Source: an uncultured Piscinibacter sp. (GTDB lineage: Bacteria > Pseudomonadota > Gammaproteobacteria > Burkholderiales > Burkholderiaceae_C). Taken from it: a stretch of DNA of 64,000 nucleotides. The notes below the pieces were generated by a model. That model was not told the DNA's origin, did not search any database, and worked only from the letters and a program-made list of their open reading frames with translations. The number at the start of each line of letters is the position of its first letter. The first letter of the stretch is position 1. Position numbers and translations under genes: made by a program. The stretch is taken from assembly GCF_937952055.1 (NCBI RefSeq), contig NZ_CALFYO010000021.1, positions 124,001 through 188,000 on the forward strand. Direction: 5' to 3'. Below, in pieces: positions 25,047-34,173 of this stretch.

Positions 25047-26129
25047 GCCCATCGATTCGGTGAGCCGGCCCGACTGACCCCGCAGCGACTGCGCCGCGGC
25101 AGCGAGCTGCTCCACCAGGGCGGCGTTCTGCTGCGTCATGGTGTCGATCTGCGTCACCGCCTGATTCATCTCGGCGATGCCGCTGCTCTGCGATTCGCCG
25201 GCGTCGGCGATCTCGCCGATCAGCGTGGAGACGCGCTTCACGCTGTCCAGGATCTCCCGCATCGTCTGCCCGGCGTCGTCGACCAGCCGCGATCCGGCAT
25301 CCACCTTGGCGGCGGAGTCGCTGATCAGCGCCTTGATCTCGCGCGCCGCCGTCGAACTTCGCTGCGCCAGCGCGCGCACCTCGGAGGCCACCACCGCGAA
25401 GCCCCGGCCATGCTCGCCGGCGCGCGCCGCCTCGACGGCGGCATTCAGCGCGAGGATGTTGGTCTGGAAGGCGATGCCGTCGATCACGCCGACGATTTCA
25501 CCGATGCGCGTCGCGCTGGCGTGGATCTCGTTCATGCGCGCCACCACGTCCTGCATGGTCTGCGCGCCGCGCCCGGCCGCTGCGCTGGACTGCGACACCT
25601 CTTCGCGCGCCTTGTGGGTGTTCTCGGCGTTGCTGCGCACGGACAGTGCGAGCGACTGCATCGAACTCGCCGTCTGCTGCAGCGCGCCGGCCTGGCTCTC
25701 GGTGCGCGAGGACAGGTCGGTGTTGCCCGAGGCGATCTCCGCCGACGCCGTGTTCACGCCGTCCACCGTCTGGCGCACTTCCAGCACCATGGTGCGCAGC
25801 TTCTTGCGCATGCCGTTGAGCTCGGCGCGCAGCCAGGAGATCTCGTCCTTGCCCGGCGACTCGATCTTCGTCTCGAGGTCGCCGCCGGCGATGCGGATCA
25901 CCGCGTCGATGGTGGACTCGACCGAGTCCTTGATGCTCGCGCGGATCACCCAGCCGGCCAGCAGCGCGAACAGGCATCCCGTACCAGTCGCCGCTGCGAT
26001 GGCCCAGGCGGTCGCGCTGCCGGACAGCGCCCAGACCGCCGCCGCGCCGAGTGCCACGCACCAGGCCCCCATCACCGAGAAACCGATCGCCACCCGGCGC
26101 ACCAGGCTGACCTTGCGAATCCATTCCAT
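25026..26129 (-). CDS. Methyl-accepting chemotaxis protein
   Basis: Chemoreceptor of 367 residues. Two closely spaced transmembrane segments (residues about 10-33 and 38-60) leave almost no periplasmic domain, so ligand is sensed in the membrane or through a partner. A HAMP segment ([19 protein letters not shown]) and the long cytoplasmic signalling coiled coil follow. The conserved hairpin tip is [20 protein letters not shown] and then [16 protein letters not shown]. It lacks a C-terminal CheR-binding pentapeptide. It overlaps the end of the M48 gene by 21 bases on the opposite strand. Confidence 0.94.
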   Translation of the reverse strand: MEWIRKVSLVRRVAIGFSVMGAWCVALGAAAVWALSGSATAWAIAAATGTGCLFALLAGWVIRASIKDSVESTIDAVIRIAGGDLETKIESPGKDEISWLRAELNGMRKKLRTMVLEVRQTVDGVNTASAEIASGNTDLSSRTESQAGALQQTASSMQSLALSVRSNAENTHKAREEVSQSSAAAGRGAQTMQDVVARMNEIHASATRIGEIVGVIDGIAFQTNILALNAAVEAARAGEHGRGFAVVASEVRALAQRSSTAAREIKALISDSAAKVDAGSRLVDDAGQTMREILDSVKRVSTLIGEIADAGESQSSGIAEMNQAVTQIDTMTQQNAALVEQLAAAAQSLRGQSGRLTESMGSFRVVA

Positions 26130-26222
26130 GTCGCGTTCTCCCCACCCGCGGGCAGTCTGACCCGGGTCTGAGCACGGCTATCGACAGGAATGGCGCACGA
26201 CTTGAGTGCAAACCGGCCCGTG

Positions 26223-26882
26223 TCAGTCCGCCTCGAGCACGGGCCAGCCGGCGGCGAGGCAATGTTCACGCAGGCGCGGATCGGGGCGCACCGCCACTGG
26301 ATGCGTGACGCGCTGCAGCAACGGCAGGTCGCCGGCCGAGTCCGAGTAGAACCACGAGGCCTCGAAGGCCGCGAGCGGCGGCGCCGCAAGCTCGGCCAGC
26401 CAGGCCTCGACCTTGGTCACCTTGTGCTCGCGGTAGCAGGCCAGGCCGTCGATCTCGCCGCTGGGACGCCCGTCGACGAACAGCGACTCGGTGGCCACCA
26501 GGTGCGCGATGCCGAAGGCCTGCGCGAACGGCTCGGCCAGCCAGTGCGAAGTGGCGGTGACGATGGCGCAGAGGTCGCCGCGCTCATGGTGCCAGGCCAC
26601 CAGATCCTGCATCGACCGAGGCAGCCGCGGCACCATCGCGCGCGCGAACTGCTCACGCCAGGCGCTCAGCTGTGCCGGCGCGAAGGCCGCCAGCGGCGCC
26701 ATGCTGGCGCGGTGCATGGCGTGGATGTCGAGCGTGCCGGCGACGTACTGGTGGCAGAAGTCGAGGTAGCGCTGCTCGGCAGCGGCGTCGAGCGCACCGA
26801 GCGCGACCAGATGCCGCGTCCAGGCCATGCCGCTGTCGAAGGGAATCAGCGTGTGGTCGAGGTCGAACAGCGCCAGCCTCAC
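26223..26882 (-). CDS. HAD-superfamily phosphatase, subfamily IB (SerB-like)
   Basis: Phosphatase of 219 residues with HAD motif I LALFDLDHTLIPFDS, motif II TATSHW and the late acidic motif YSDSAGDLPLL. It is related to phosphoserine phosphatase-like HAD-IB proteins, but the substrate is unknown. A GTG start at 26882 overlaps the pabBC stop (GTGA). Being the last gene of the fhc-fae2-pabBC operon, it could dephosphorylate an intermediate of pterin or methylofuran synthesis, or serve serine metabolism. Neither is shown. Confidence 0.88.
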   Translation of the reverse strand: MRLALFDLDHTLIPFDSGMAWTRHLVALGALDAAAEQRYLDFCHQYVAGTLDIHAMHRASMAPLAAFAPAQLSAWREQFARAMVPRLPRSMQDLVAWHHERGDLCAIVTATSHWLAEPFAQAFGIAHLVATESLFVDGRPSGEIDGLACYREHKVTKVEAWLAELAAPPLAAFEASWFYSDSAGDLPLLQRVTHPVAVRPDPRLREHCLAAGWPVLEAD

Positions 26883-28723
26883 GACACACGGTCCTCGTGC
26901 AGCACGCGGGCCGGCAGCGCGCCGCGCAGCGCATTGCAGACCATCAGCGCCTCGGCGGCATCGACGTCGGCGCGCGTGAGGCGACGTTCGCGGGCGTCCA
27001 GCGCCGGGTCGTCGAGCAGCACTGCGCGCATCACGCCGGGCAGCGCGCCGTCGGCCAACGGCGGGGTGAACCAGCGGCCGCCGAGCCGCACGAACACCGA
27101 GCTGCGCCCGCCCTCGACCAGCCAGCCACCTTCGCTGAAGAACAGGCTGTCGAAGGCGCCCTCGCGCTCGGCGGCGCGCACCCCGGCGTCGTAGAGGGCA
27201 CGCCGCGTGGTCTTGTGCGCGGACAGCGGGTCGGTGTCGGGCAGCCGCTCGCCGGCAATGCGCAGCCGCACCTCGCCGGCGTGCAGCGGCGGCAGCGGCG
27301 CCTGCGTGAGCGCGAGCCGGCCGTCGTGCGCCAGCGCGAGCCGAAGGCGGCGCGGCGTGGCATGGTGTTCCGCCGCCGCGGCCTCGAGCGTGCGGCGCGC
27401 CGCGTCGAGGTCGAGGTCGAAGCCGAGCGCCCCGGCACTGCGAGCGAGCCGATCGAGGTGCCGGTTCAGGTGCGGCAACTCGCCCGTCGCAGAGCACGGC
27501 ACCGTCTCGAACAGCTCGAAGCCCGGGTCCAGGCCGGTGAGGAAGCGCGCCTTCAGGCGGCACTCCTCGAACTCGTCGTCGGCCCGGCTGTCCTGGACGA
27601 TGCCTGCACCCACGCCGAGCGTCAGCGGCCGCAGGCCGCGCGCTTCGGGACCGAGCGTCAGCGTGCGTATCGCCACCGACAGGCAGAAGTCGCCGATGCG
27701 TTCACCGTGGCGCGGTGCGTCGACCCAGCCGATGGCACCGCAGTACAGGCCGCGCGGCGTGGACTCCAGGCCGGCGATCAGCTGCATCGTGTGGTGCTTG
27801 GGTGCGCCGGTGATCGAACCGCAGGGGAAGACCGCGCGCAGCAGGTCGGGGAATCCGATCTCCGGCCGCAGGCTGGCCTGCACGGTGGAGGTCATCTGGA
27901 ACACCGTCGCATAGGGCTCGATGGCGAACAGCTCCGGCACTCTCACGGAACCGATGCGCGCGATGCGACCGAGGTCGTTGCGCAGCAGGTCGACGATCAT
28001 CAGGTTCTCGGCGCGGTTCTTGATGTCCAGCGACAGCATGCGTGCCGTTTCGCTGTCGCCCTCGGGGGCGGCGAAGCGCGAGGCCGTGCCCTTCATCGGC
28101 CGTGCGGTGACGGTGCCCCCCTCGCCGCGCACGAACAGCTCCGGCGAGCAGGACAGCACGTGGCTGATGTCATCACCTTCGGGCAGCACGATGTAGGCGC
28201 CGTAGGCCACCGGCTGGCGGTCGCGCAGCGCGCGATACAGCGCCAGCGGCGTGCCGTGGGCGCTGCCGTGCAGCCGGTAGGTGAAGTTGACCTGGTAGGT
28301 CTCGCCGGCGGCGATGGCTTCGTGGATGCGCGCAATCGCCTCGGTGAACTGCGCGAGATCGACGCTCGCGCGCAGGTCCATCGTGCCGGCCGGCCCGTCG
28401 TGCCCAGGCTGCGCGTCCAGCCAGCGCGTCGCCGCCTCATGCGACAGCCGCTCGCAGCGTTCGAACATCAGCACGCGCAGCGCCCCCGCGTCCCGGACCG
28501 CCAGGTGCTCGTGCCCGGCCTTCAGCAGCCGCGCGCCCCACTCGTAGTCGGCGAGCAGCAGCGCGTGCAGGCCTTCGCGCTGATCGCACTCGACATCCGT
28601 CCACACGGCGTCGAGATGGTCCGGCCGGTCGCAGCGGTGCTCCCGCACGAAGCCGGTGTAGAGCCGGCTGGTGGGGTTCTCGACGCTCGCATGGCGGTCG
28701 TCGAGCAGCGCGACGACGCTCAT
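26879..28723 (-). CDS. pabBC: Fused aminodeoxychorismate synthase component I / 4-amino-4-deoxychorismate lyase
   Basis: Bifunctional protein of 614 residues that makes 4-aminobenzoate. Residues about 1-375 are a PabB (chorismate-binding) domain with RPMKGTASR, LSLDIKNRAENLMIVDLLRN and FPCGSITGAPK. Residues about 385-614 are a class IV aminotransferase-like PabC domain with FFSEGGWLVEGGRSSVFV and the PLP Lys in SAHKTTRRALYD. 4-aminobenzoate is the substrate of beta-RFAP synthase, encoded at 49005-50063, so this gene probably feeds H4MPT (and folate) synthesis. It is 10 bases downstream of the fae paralogue. Confidence 0.94.
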   Translation of the reverse strand: MSVVALLDDRHASVENPTSRLYTGFVREHRCDRPDHLDAVWTDVECDQREGLHALLLADYEWGARLLKAGHEHLAVRDAGALRVLMFERCERLSHEAATRWLDAQPGHDGPAGTMDLRASVDLAQFTEAIARIHEAIAAGETYQVNFTYRLHGSAHGTPLALYRALRDRQPVAYGAYIVLPEGDDISHVLSCSPELFVRGEGGTVTARPMKGTASRFAAPEGDSETARMLSLDIKNRAENLMIVDLLRNDLGRIARIGSVRVPELFAIEPYATVFQMTSTVQASLRPEIGFPDLLRAVFPCGSITGAPKHHTMQLIAGLESTPRGLYCGAIGWVDAPRHGERIGDFCLSVAIRTLTLGPEARGLRPLTLGVGAGIVQDSRADDEFEECRLKARFLTGLDPGFELFETVPCSATGELPHLNRHLDRLARSAGALGFDLDLDAARRTLEAAAAEHHATPRRLRLALAHDGRLALTQAPLPPLHAGEVRLRIAGERLPDTDPLSAHKTTRRALYDAGVRAAEREGAFDSLFFSEGGWLVEGGRSSVFVRLGGRWFTPPLADGALPGVMRAVLLDDPALDARERRLTRADVDAAEALMVCNALRGALPARVLHEDRVS

Positions 28724-28733
28724 GACAACCCGG

Positions 28734-29267
28734 TCAGGACCAGTCGTCCATGTCGTGCTTGATCGAATGGCGGTTCGCGACCAGTTCCTCGATCGAAGGC
28801 TCGTTGTTCAGCGCCCGCTTGATGGCGAGCTTGGTCGCCTCGTAGTTGGTGCGGTACATGTCTTTCTTGTCGAGGTTCGGATCCTTCGCGCAACGCGGGT
28901 CGATCCACACCAGACTGATGATGCACAGCTCGTTGGCCAGCGACTTCGGGATCACGCCGTCGATCACGCTGTCGATCACCGCGTCGGCGGTGGCGCTCTG
29001 CACCACGCCACCGAACAGGTCGATGTTGGCGACGTCCTTCAGCGTCACCTTGGGCACGACGATGGTCGCCGGACGCACCAGCTGGTTGCAGGCACGGATC
29101 GCGAACATCGCGGTGTGGCCCTTGCTCTGCGCCATCATGTTGGCGAAGGCCTGGCCCACCGGGCCGCTGGTGCGGCCGATGAGGATCTCGGGCATCGCGT
29201 CGGTGAACTGGCCGTCGGCGGCCAGCACGGTGGCCTCGCCGGCATGAAAGAGGTAGTCGTTGCTCAT
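28734..29267 (-). CDS. Formaldehyde-activating enzyme paralogue lacking the catalytic histidine
   Basis: Fae-family protein of 177 residues, downstream of fhcC. It shares VKVTLKD-type core strands, the AFANMMAQSKGHTAMFAI segment and PATIVVPKVTLKD with Fae. The catalytic-His region differs: canonical Fae has VAHIDLIIG, whereas this protein has DAMPEILIG, so Met stands where the general-acid His should be. It is therefore unlikely to condense formaldehyde with H4MPT like Fae (43513-44022). It may bind H4MPT or formaldehyde as a sensor, or have another reaction, as suggested for Fae2/Fae3 groups. Confidence 0.92.
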   Translation of the reverse strand: MSNDYLFHAGEATVLAADGQFTDAMPEILIGRTSGPVGQAFANMMAQSKGHTAMFAIRACNQLVRPATIVVPKVTLKDVANIDLFGGVVQSATADAVIDSVIDGVIPKSLANELCIISLVWIDPRCAKDPNLDKKDMYRTNYEATKLAIKRALNNEPSIEELVANRHSIKHDMDDWS

Positions 29268-29294
29268 GGTTCGCGAACAGTGGAGAGAAAGGGT

Positions 29295-30104
29295 TCAGCG
29301 CACGACGATCAGCTCGCCCTTGCCGCCGGCGGCGATGTCGCCGAGGTGGCGGACGATGCCACGTGCGGACAGCGATGCAAACACGCCGCCGTGCGGCGCC
29401 AGGTCGCGCGTCAGCAATTGCCAGAATACAGGGGCGCCGGCCACGGCGGGCACGAAGCTCGATGAAGGCGCCGGCGCCGGCCCGGCAAGGACCACGCTGC
29501 CGCGGCGCATGCCGTAGCCCACGTGCGCGCCGGCGCGGCCGGCCAGCGCGATGGTGCCGGCGACCATGCGCGAGGCGAGGAAGTCGCCCGCATCGCCGAA
29601 GATCAGCGCCGTGCCGCGGCGCATGCGGTCGCCGAAACGCGCACCGGCGTTGCCGCGCACGATCAGCGTGCCGCCGCGCATGCCGTCCATGCTGCCGGGC
29701 AGCGTGCTGGCGGCGAAGTCGCCGACGCTGCCTTCGATACTGAGTGTTCCGCCGGCCATTTCGCAGGCGGCGAGCGCGCCGGCGTCGCCCTTCACGCTGA
29801 GCGTGCCGGACGTCATGCCGCCGCCGGCGCAGTCGCCCACGCTGCCTTCGGCGACCAGCACGCCGCCGTCCATCTGCCAGCCGACATGGTCGCAACGCGA
29901 CAGCTCGCCCTGCAGCAGCAGGGTGTCGTCACTGCGCGCGGTGACGCGGAAGAACTCGCCGAGTGGCAGCAGCGCATTGCCGTGGCCGACCGTCAGCCGC
30001 TCGACCTTGTCCGCCGACAGCGCCGCGAGTGCCACCGGCGTGATGCCTCGCAGGTCCAGCCGCAGTGGCACGGCAGCCTTCAGGGTCAGCGAGAAGCCGC
30101 TCAT
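29295..30104 (-). CDS. fhcC: Formyltransferase/hydrolase complex subunit C
   Basis: Subunit of 269 residues of the Fhc complex, which transfers formyl from formyl-H4MPT to methylofuran and hydrolyses it to formate. It resembles FwdC of methanogens: a right-handed beta-helix made of repeats such as GGGMTSGTLSVKGDAG, EMAGGTLSIEGSVGDFA, MRGGTLIVRGNAGARFG and MRRGSVVLAG. The start follows ATGA coupling with fhcD. It lies between fhcD and the fae paralogue. Confidence 0.94.
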   Translation of the reverse strand: MSGFSLTLKAAVPLRLDLRGITPVALAALSADKVERLTVGHGNALLPLGEFFRVTARSDDTLLLQGELSRCDHVGWQMDGGVLVAEGSVGDCAGGGMTSGTLSVKGDAGALAACEMAGGTLSIEGSVGDFAASTLPGSMDGMRGGTLIVRGNAGARFGDRMRRGTALIFGDAGDFLASRMVAGTIALAGRAGAHVGYGMRRGSVVLAGPAPAPSSSFVPAVAGAPVFWQLLTRDLAPHGGVFASLSARGIVRHLGDIAAGGKGELIVVR

Positions 30105-31012
30105 GCCGCCGCTCCTGCCATCAGCTTGTGCAGGTGGAAGTGGAACGGCCCGAGCTTGCCGCCGTAGTTGCCGGCCGAGATGCGCAGCAGCCCCCCTGCG
30201 GCGCCAAGCGCGATGCCGGCCTCCATGCCGACGCGCATCGCCGCGCCGACGTCGGCCTCGGTCAGCCCGTCGATGACGATCTCCATCACGCAGCGCGTTT
30301 CGCCGGTCAACTCGGTGCTGGCCACCAGGCCGACCAGGCTGGGGCAGAAGGCGTCGTTGGTCGAGGCGCCGAGCGCGGGGTACTTGCTGCCGACCTTGGA
30401 ACCGGAGCGCACCACACCGCCCGGGAACGGCATGATCACGTTGGGCAGCTTCTTCATCGCCGCCACCGCCGCCTCGGCCGCGGCGAGCGCCGCGTCGGTG
30501 TCACGCGCCAGCAGCAGCAGGTTGCCTCCGCCCACGCCCTTGACCACCGCGGTGGTCTCTTGCGCGACGAACTCGCCATCCATCACCGGCACGCGCCAGT
30601 AGCGCTTCCCGCCGATCATCTTGCTGGTCTGCCAGCCGTCGCCGAAGAAGCGCAGGTTCTTGCCCAGCGCGACCGCCTCGCCCTCGGCGATGCCGGCGTA
30701 GACGGCCGTGGTCGGGCACGTCAGCACGCACTGGCCGACGCGCCGCTCGATTTGCTTGGCGAGTTCCTTGCCCGACATGGCGAAGATCAGCACCGCCACG
30801 CCGGGACGACCGTCGGGTGTTTCGCCAGCGGGGATCTCCCGCTCGATGCCGGCCTCGCAGCCGCAGGCGATGACCGAGGTGGCGAAACCGGTGGCGGCAA
30901 CCGCCGCATGGCGCGCCCAGTCGAGCGTGTGCGCGGTGATGAGCAGCCGCGTCGCCTTCATCGGGAAGGCCTCGGCGAAGGTCTCGTCGATGGCGACGCC
31001 GTTGCGGTTCAT
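30101..31012 (-). CDS. fhcD: Formylmethanofuran:H4MPT formyltransferase-like subunit D
   Basis: Formyltransferase subunit of the Fhc complex, 303 residues, homologous to archaeal Ftr. Recognisable stretches are GVAIDETFAEAFPMKATRLL, ACGCEAGIE, MSGKELAKQIERRVGQCVLT and the C-terminal SAGNYGGKLGPFHFHLHKL. It moves the formyl group from H4MPT to the methylofuran cofactor. The ATG at 31012 overlaps the fhcA stop. Confidence 0.96.
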   Translation of the reverse strand: MNRNGVAIDETFAEAFPMKATRLLITAHTLDWARHAAVAATGFATSVIACGCEAGIEREIPAGETPDGRPGVAVLIFAMSGKELAKQIERRVGQCVLTCPTTAVYAGIAEGEAVALGKNLRFFGDGWQTSKMIGGKRYWRVPVMDGEFVAQETTAVVKGVGGGNLLLLARDTDAALAAAEAAVAAMKKLPNVIMPFPGGVVRSGSKVGSKYPALGASTNDAFCPSLVGLVASTELTGETRCVMEIVIDGLTEADVGAAMRVGMEAGIALGAAGGLLRISAGNYGGKLGPFHFHLHKLMAGAAA

Positions 31013-32700
31013 GCGCCGCCCTCGAAGCATGCCGCCGGCAGCAGCCGACCGCCGTTGCAGCAACTGCACAGCTCGTCGTGCGTGATGGCGACGTTGTCGA
31101 ACCGGATGGCGCCGTGGTCCTGCCAGTGCTTGCGCAGTGTCTTCTCGATCGCCGGGTCGTAGCCCGGTTCGACGAAGTGCGTGCCGCCCACCGGCGTGGC
31201 CAGCAGCGTGCCGGATTTCGCGACCAGCACGCCGTCCTTGAACACGAAGTCCGGCGTGCGGAACATCGCCTCGCGGTCGGGCTGCTCGCGGTAGATGGCG
31301 ATGTCGGCCGCCGCGCCCTCGCCCAGGTGGCCGCGCTCCTTCAGGCCGAGCAGCTTCGCCGGGCCGCAGCGCGTCATGACTGCGATCTCTTCCATCGTCA
31401 GCTCGCGGGTGATCGACTTGAGCGCGCAGTTCGCCACCACCTCGGGGTGCAGGCTGGCGAGCTGCTCCTCGCGGAAGCCGCGGTCCATGAGCAGGCGGAT
31501 CAGGTGCGGGTAGCTGGTGAACGGGCCACCGTTCGGGTGGTCGGTGGTCAGCACCACCTGCCAGGGGTTCTTCACCAGCAGGAAGATCTCCAGCCCGATC
31601 ACCCACTGCAGCGCGTTCACGTAGCTCTGTTCGCGGTAGCGGAACGGCACCACGCCGCAGCCGGCCATCAGCTCGATGTCCGCGCCGACCCACTTGCGCG
31701 GGTTGGCCAGGTCGGACTGCGCATGCTGGCGCATCGTGTCGCCCGACGCGGTGACGGTCTGGCCGAACATGACCTGGCCGATGTCGATGCTGATCTGCGG
31801 GTTGGCGTTGACGGCTTCGGCGATCTGCAGCGCTGCCGAGGAGAACTTCTTCGGCCCTTCGGTGGCGTAGGCGTGGAACTGGATGTGCGTCAGGTGCGCC
31901 GGCAGGCCCTCCAGCGCGGCGATGGTGTCCAGCGTCGAGCGGATGTTGCCGGCCACGCCGAGGTTGCTGCCGTGGATGTGCAGCGGATGCGGCACGCCGA
32001 GTTCCTTCAATGCGCGCGCCAGCGTGTGCACCACCTGGCGCGGCGTGACCTGCCAGCGCACGTGCGGCTCGTCGACGTCGAGCTTGCGCTGGTTGAACTT
32101 GAAGGCCGAGATGCCGCCGGGGTTCACCACCTTCACGCCCATCGCCTTGGACGCGTTGATGGTCCAGGCGGTGTAATCGCGGATCTGGGCGAAGTTCTTC
32201 AGGTCCGGCCCGCCGTGGGCCAGCAACTCGAGGAACAGCTCGTCGTTGCCGAGCATCACGTAGGCACCGTGGTCGAGCACCGGCACGTCGCCCATCTCCA
32301 TGTGGGCGTGGCGCGCGTTGCTCGGCACCATCGCCGGCTCGAAGGCCGCGGTGTAGCCCATCTCGACATAGCGGTAGCCGGTGGCCAGCGTGCCCGGCGA
32401 ACAGGTGCCGCAGGAGGCAAGCTCGAGCAGGTTGTCCGGCAAGGCGATCGGGTTGGCGCCGTCGCGGTGGTCCTCCGCCATCAGCATGCGCGCGAGGTTG
32501 ACCTTGCCGCCGCCGATGTGGGTGTGCATGTCGATGCCGCCGGCCATCACCACGCAGCCGGTGGCGTCAATCGTCTCGTCGGGGCGCTCGCCCGGCACGG
32601 GCGCGGCGATCCGGCCGTCGCGCACGACGAGGTCGCGCACGGCATCGACGCCGTTCGTCGGGTCGACGACCCGGCCGCCGCGAATCAGAACGATGCTCAT
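31009..32700 (-). CDS. fhcA: Formyltransferase/hydrolase complex subunit A (amidohydrolase)
   Basis: Catalytic hydrolase subunit of 563 residues, homologous to FwdA/FmdA and of the amidohydrolase superfamily. Metal ligands are visible in DMHTHIGGGK, HIHGSNLG, THIQFHAYAT and the Asp of LTTDHPNGG. It hydrolyses formyl-methylofuran to formate in the cytoplasm. The start MSIVLIRGGRVVDP is typical. Coupled by ATGA to both fhcB and fhcD. Confidence 0.96.
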   Translation of the reverse strand: MSIVLIRGGRVVDPTNGVDAVRDLVVRDGRIAAPVPGERPDETIDATGCVVMAGGIDMHTHIGGGKVNLARMLMAEDHRDGANPIALPDNLLELASCGTCSPGTLATGYRYVEMGYTAAFEPAMVPSNARHAHMEMGDVPVLDHGAYVMLGNDELFLELLAHGGPDLKNFAQIRDYTAWTINASKAMGVKVVNPGGISAFKFNQRKLDVDEPHVRWQVTPRQVVHTLARALKELGVPHPLHIHGSNLGVAGNIRSTLDTIAALEGLPAHLTHIQFHAYATEGPKKFSSAALQIAEAVNANPQISIDIGQVMFGQTVTASGDTMRQHAQSDLANPRKWVGADIELMAGCGVVPFRYREQSYVNALQWVIGLEIFLLVKNPWQVVLTTDHPNGGPFTSYPHLIRLLMDRGFREEQLASLHPEVVANCALKSITRELTMEEIAVMTRCGPAKLLGLKERGHLGEGAAADIAIYREQPDREAMFRTPDFVFKDGVLVAKSGTLLATPVGGTHFVEPGYDPAIEKTLRKHWQDHGAIRFDNVAITHDELCSCCNGGRLLPAACFEGGA

Positions 32701-33983
32701 GCCGCGCTCCTCGACGGCAGGGCCAGCAGCACTCGCCGGGCCACTTCGGCCAGCGCCGGCAGGCCGTCGGGCCGAACGGCGCGCAGCGGCATCAGCACCG
32801 TGCCGTCGGTGCGGAAGACATGGCCGTTGCAGCCGATGCCCGGCGTGGCGACCGGAATGAAGACGGCACCGGGGCGGCGAACCGCTGCGGCCAGCGCGGG
32901 ATGCCCGAACACGATGGTCGGCATCGTCGTCGACGGTGGCACGGCCTCGGCCTCGAAGCTCGCCACCCACAGCAGTGCGTCGACCGCGCCCTGCTCGATC
33001 AGCCGCGTGCCGCCGTAGCGCAGCGGTTCGTGCTCCAGCCCGCGCGGGCCTGCGCGCGAACGCAGCGGCAGGCCGGACAGCCAGGTGAACACCTGGTTGG
33101 CCGTGGCCACGCCGTTGCCACCGCCGATCCACAGCGCCGCCGCGCGCGTCTCGCGGTTCAGTTCGCCGACGATGCGGTGCACGACCTCGACGACCAGCGC
33201 GCCCTGTGCCGGCAGCCTCGACGGCGTGCCGATCAGCACGCCGTAGCGCGCGGCACGGAGGCGCTCGGCGAGCGTACGCCAGGCTTCCGGCACGGCCGCG
33301 CCCGTCATGCCCGGCCGCCGGGCGACCAACGCGTCGAGCAGCGCCACGCTGTCGAACAGGTCGCCCTGCACGGCGAGGGTCTCCACGCTCACGCCCGCGC
33401 CGGCCCAACCGGCCAGCGTCGCTTCGTCGCCCGCCTCGGGACCGATGACGACGACATGGCGCCGCGCCACCTGCGGGTCGCCGATGCCCAGCCGCTGCCC
33501 GATCAGCGGCGCGAGGGCCGTCGGCATCGCGCCGATGAAGACGATCAGGTCGGCGCGCACGCGCACTTCGCCGAGCGTCGTGGTGAACTGGCCACGGTCC
33601 TGCAGCGCTCGCAGGCCGTGCATCAGCGCCTCGCCGGGCGCGGCGTCGCAGATCGCGCCGGTGGCGCAGGCGAGCGGATAGAGGGCGCGCATGCCGGCGA
33701 CGTCCGTGCCCAGCCCGGCGAACAGCGGCTGGTGACTGGCGGCGAGCCGCTCGGCGGCGGCGGCGATGGCTGCGTCGAGGCCGGCAGCCCGGCCGTCGAC
33801 CTCGGCCGCCGGCACGGCCGGTGCGCTGGCGAAGGTCGACAGCGCGCGGCTCGCCCGTTCGCAGGTGCCGCCCTGCAGTTCCAGCGCCTGGGCGGCGCTG
33901 CCGGCGCGCACGCCGAGGTGGTCACAGGCCAGTGGGCAGAACGGACAAGTCCAGGCCGGCGCAGCCGGTGGGGAGGTGATCAT
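32697..33983 (-). CDS. fhcB: Formyltransferase/hydrolase complex subunit B, cluster cysteines retained
   Basis: Subunit of 428 residues related to the tungsten/molybdenum FwdB/FmdB subunit of formylmethanofuran dehydrogenase. Fhc is reported to lack the redox cofactors, yet this protein keeps WTCPFCPLACDHLG (Cys13, Cys16, Cys20) and Cys41 in GGTCERAS, the spacing of an FwdB-type [4Fe-4S] site. A further Cys lies at 112 (ICDAAPGEA). The start at 33983 is the only in-frame ATG near the conserved N-terminus. First of the fhcBADC set. It follows the HisA-like gene after 190 bases. Confidence 0.92.
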   Translation of the reverse strand: MITSPPAAPAWTCPFCPLACDHLGVRAGSAAQALELQGGTCERASRALSTFASAPAVPAAEVDGRAAGLDAAIAAAAERLAASHQPLFAGLGTDVAGMRALYPLACATGAICDAAPGEALMHGLRALQDRGQFTTTLGEVRVRADLIVFIGAMPTALAPLIGQRLGIGDPQVARRHVVVIGPEAGDEATLAGWAGAGVSVETLAVQGDLFDSVALLDALVARRPGMTGAAVPEAWRTLAERLRAARYGVLIGTPSRLPAQGALVVEVVHRIVGELNRETRAAALWIGGGNGVATANQVFTWLSGLPLRSRAGPRGLEHEPLRYGGTRLIEQGAVDALLWVASFEAEAVPPSTTMPTIVFGHPALAAAVRRPGAVFIPVATPGIGCNGHVFRTDGTVLMPLRAVRPDGLPALAEVARRVLLALPSRSAA

Positions 33984-34065
33984 GGATGCGTCGTCACGCA
34001 AGCGATGTGCCACTCGGCGGCTCCGGGCGGGCGGACAGCGCGGCGGGCAGGATGCGGCCAAAACT

Positions 34066-34080
34066 GCCACACAGTGTGGC
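34066..34080. promoter_or_regulatory. Palindrome upstream of fhcB
   Basis: GCCACACAGTGTGGC is a perfect 7-base inverted repeat around one central base, in the 190-base gap before the fhc operon (about 85 bases upstream of the fhcB start). It could be an operator for an fhc regulator. On the minus strand it is followed by AGTTTT, so it could also be a weak terminator for the HisA-like gene. Sequence alone does not decide. Confidence 0.5.
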
Positions 34081-34173
34081 GAAACCGGCGGCGCCGGGGT
34101 GCGCGCCCCCCCTTGCAGGCGGTGGCACGAAACATGATGGCAGTGCGTCCATGGACGCGGGGCAGAGAGCCGG

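Noticed and set aside
28734..29267. Calling this gene a second functional fae
   Set aside because: The catalytic histidine region is replaced (DAMPEILIG), so it is annotated as a paralogue of unknown activity.
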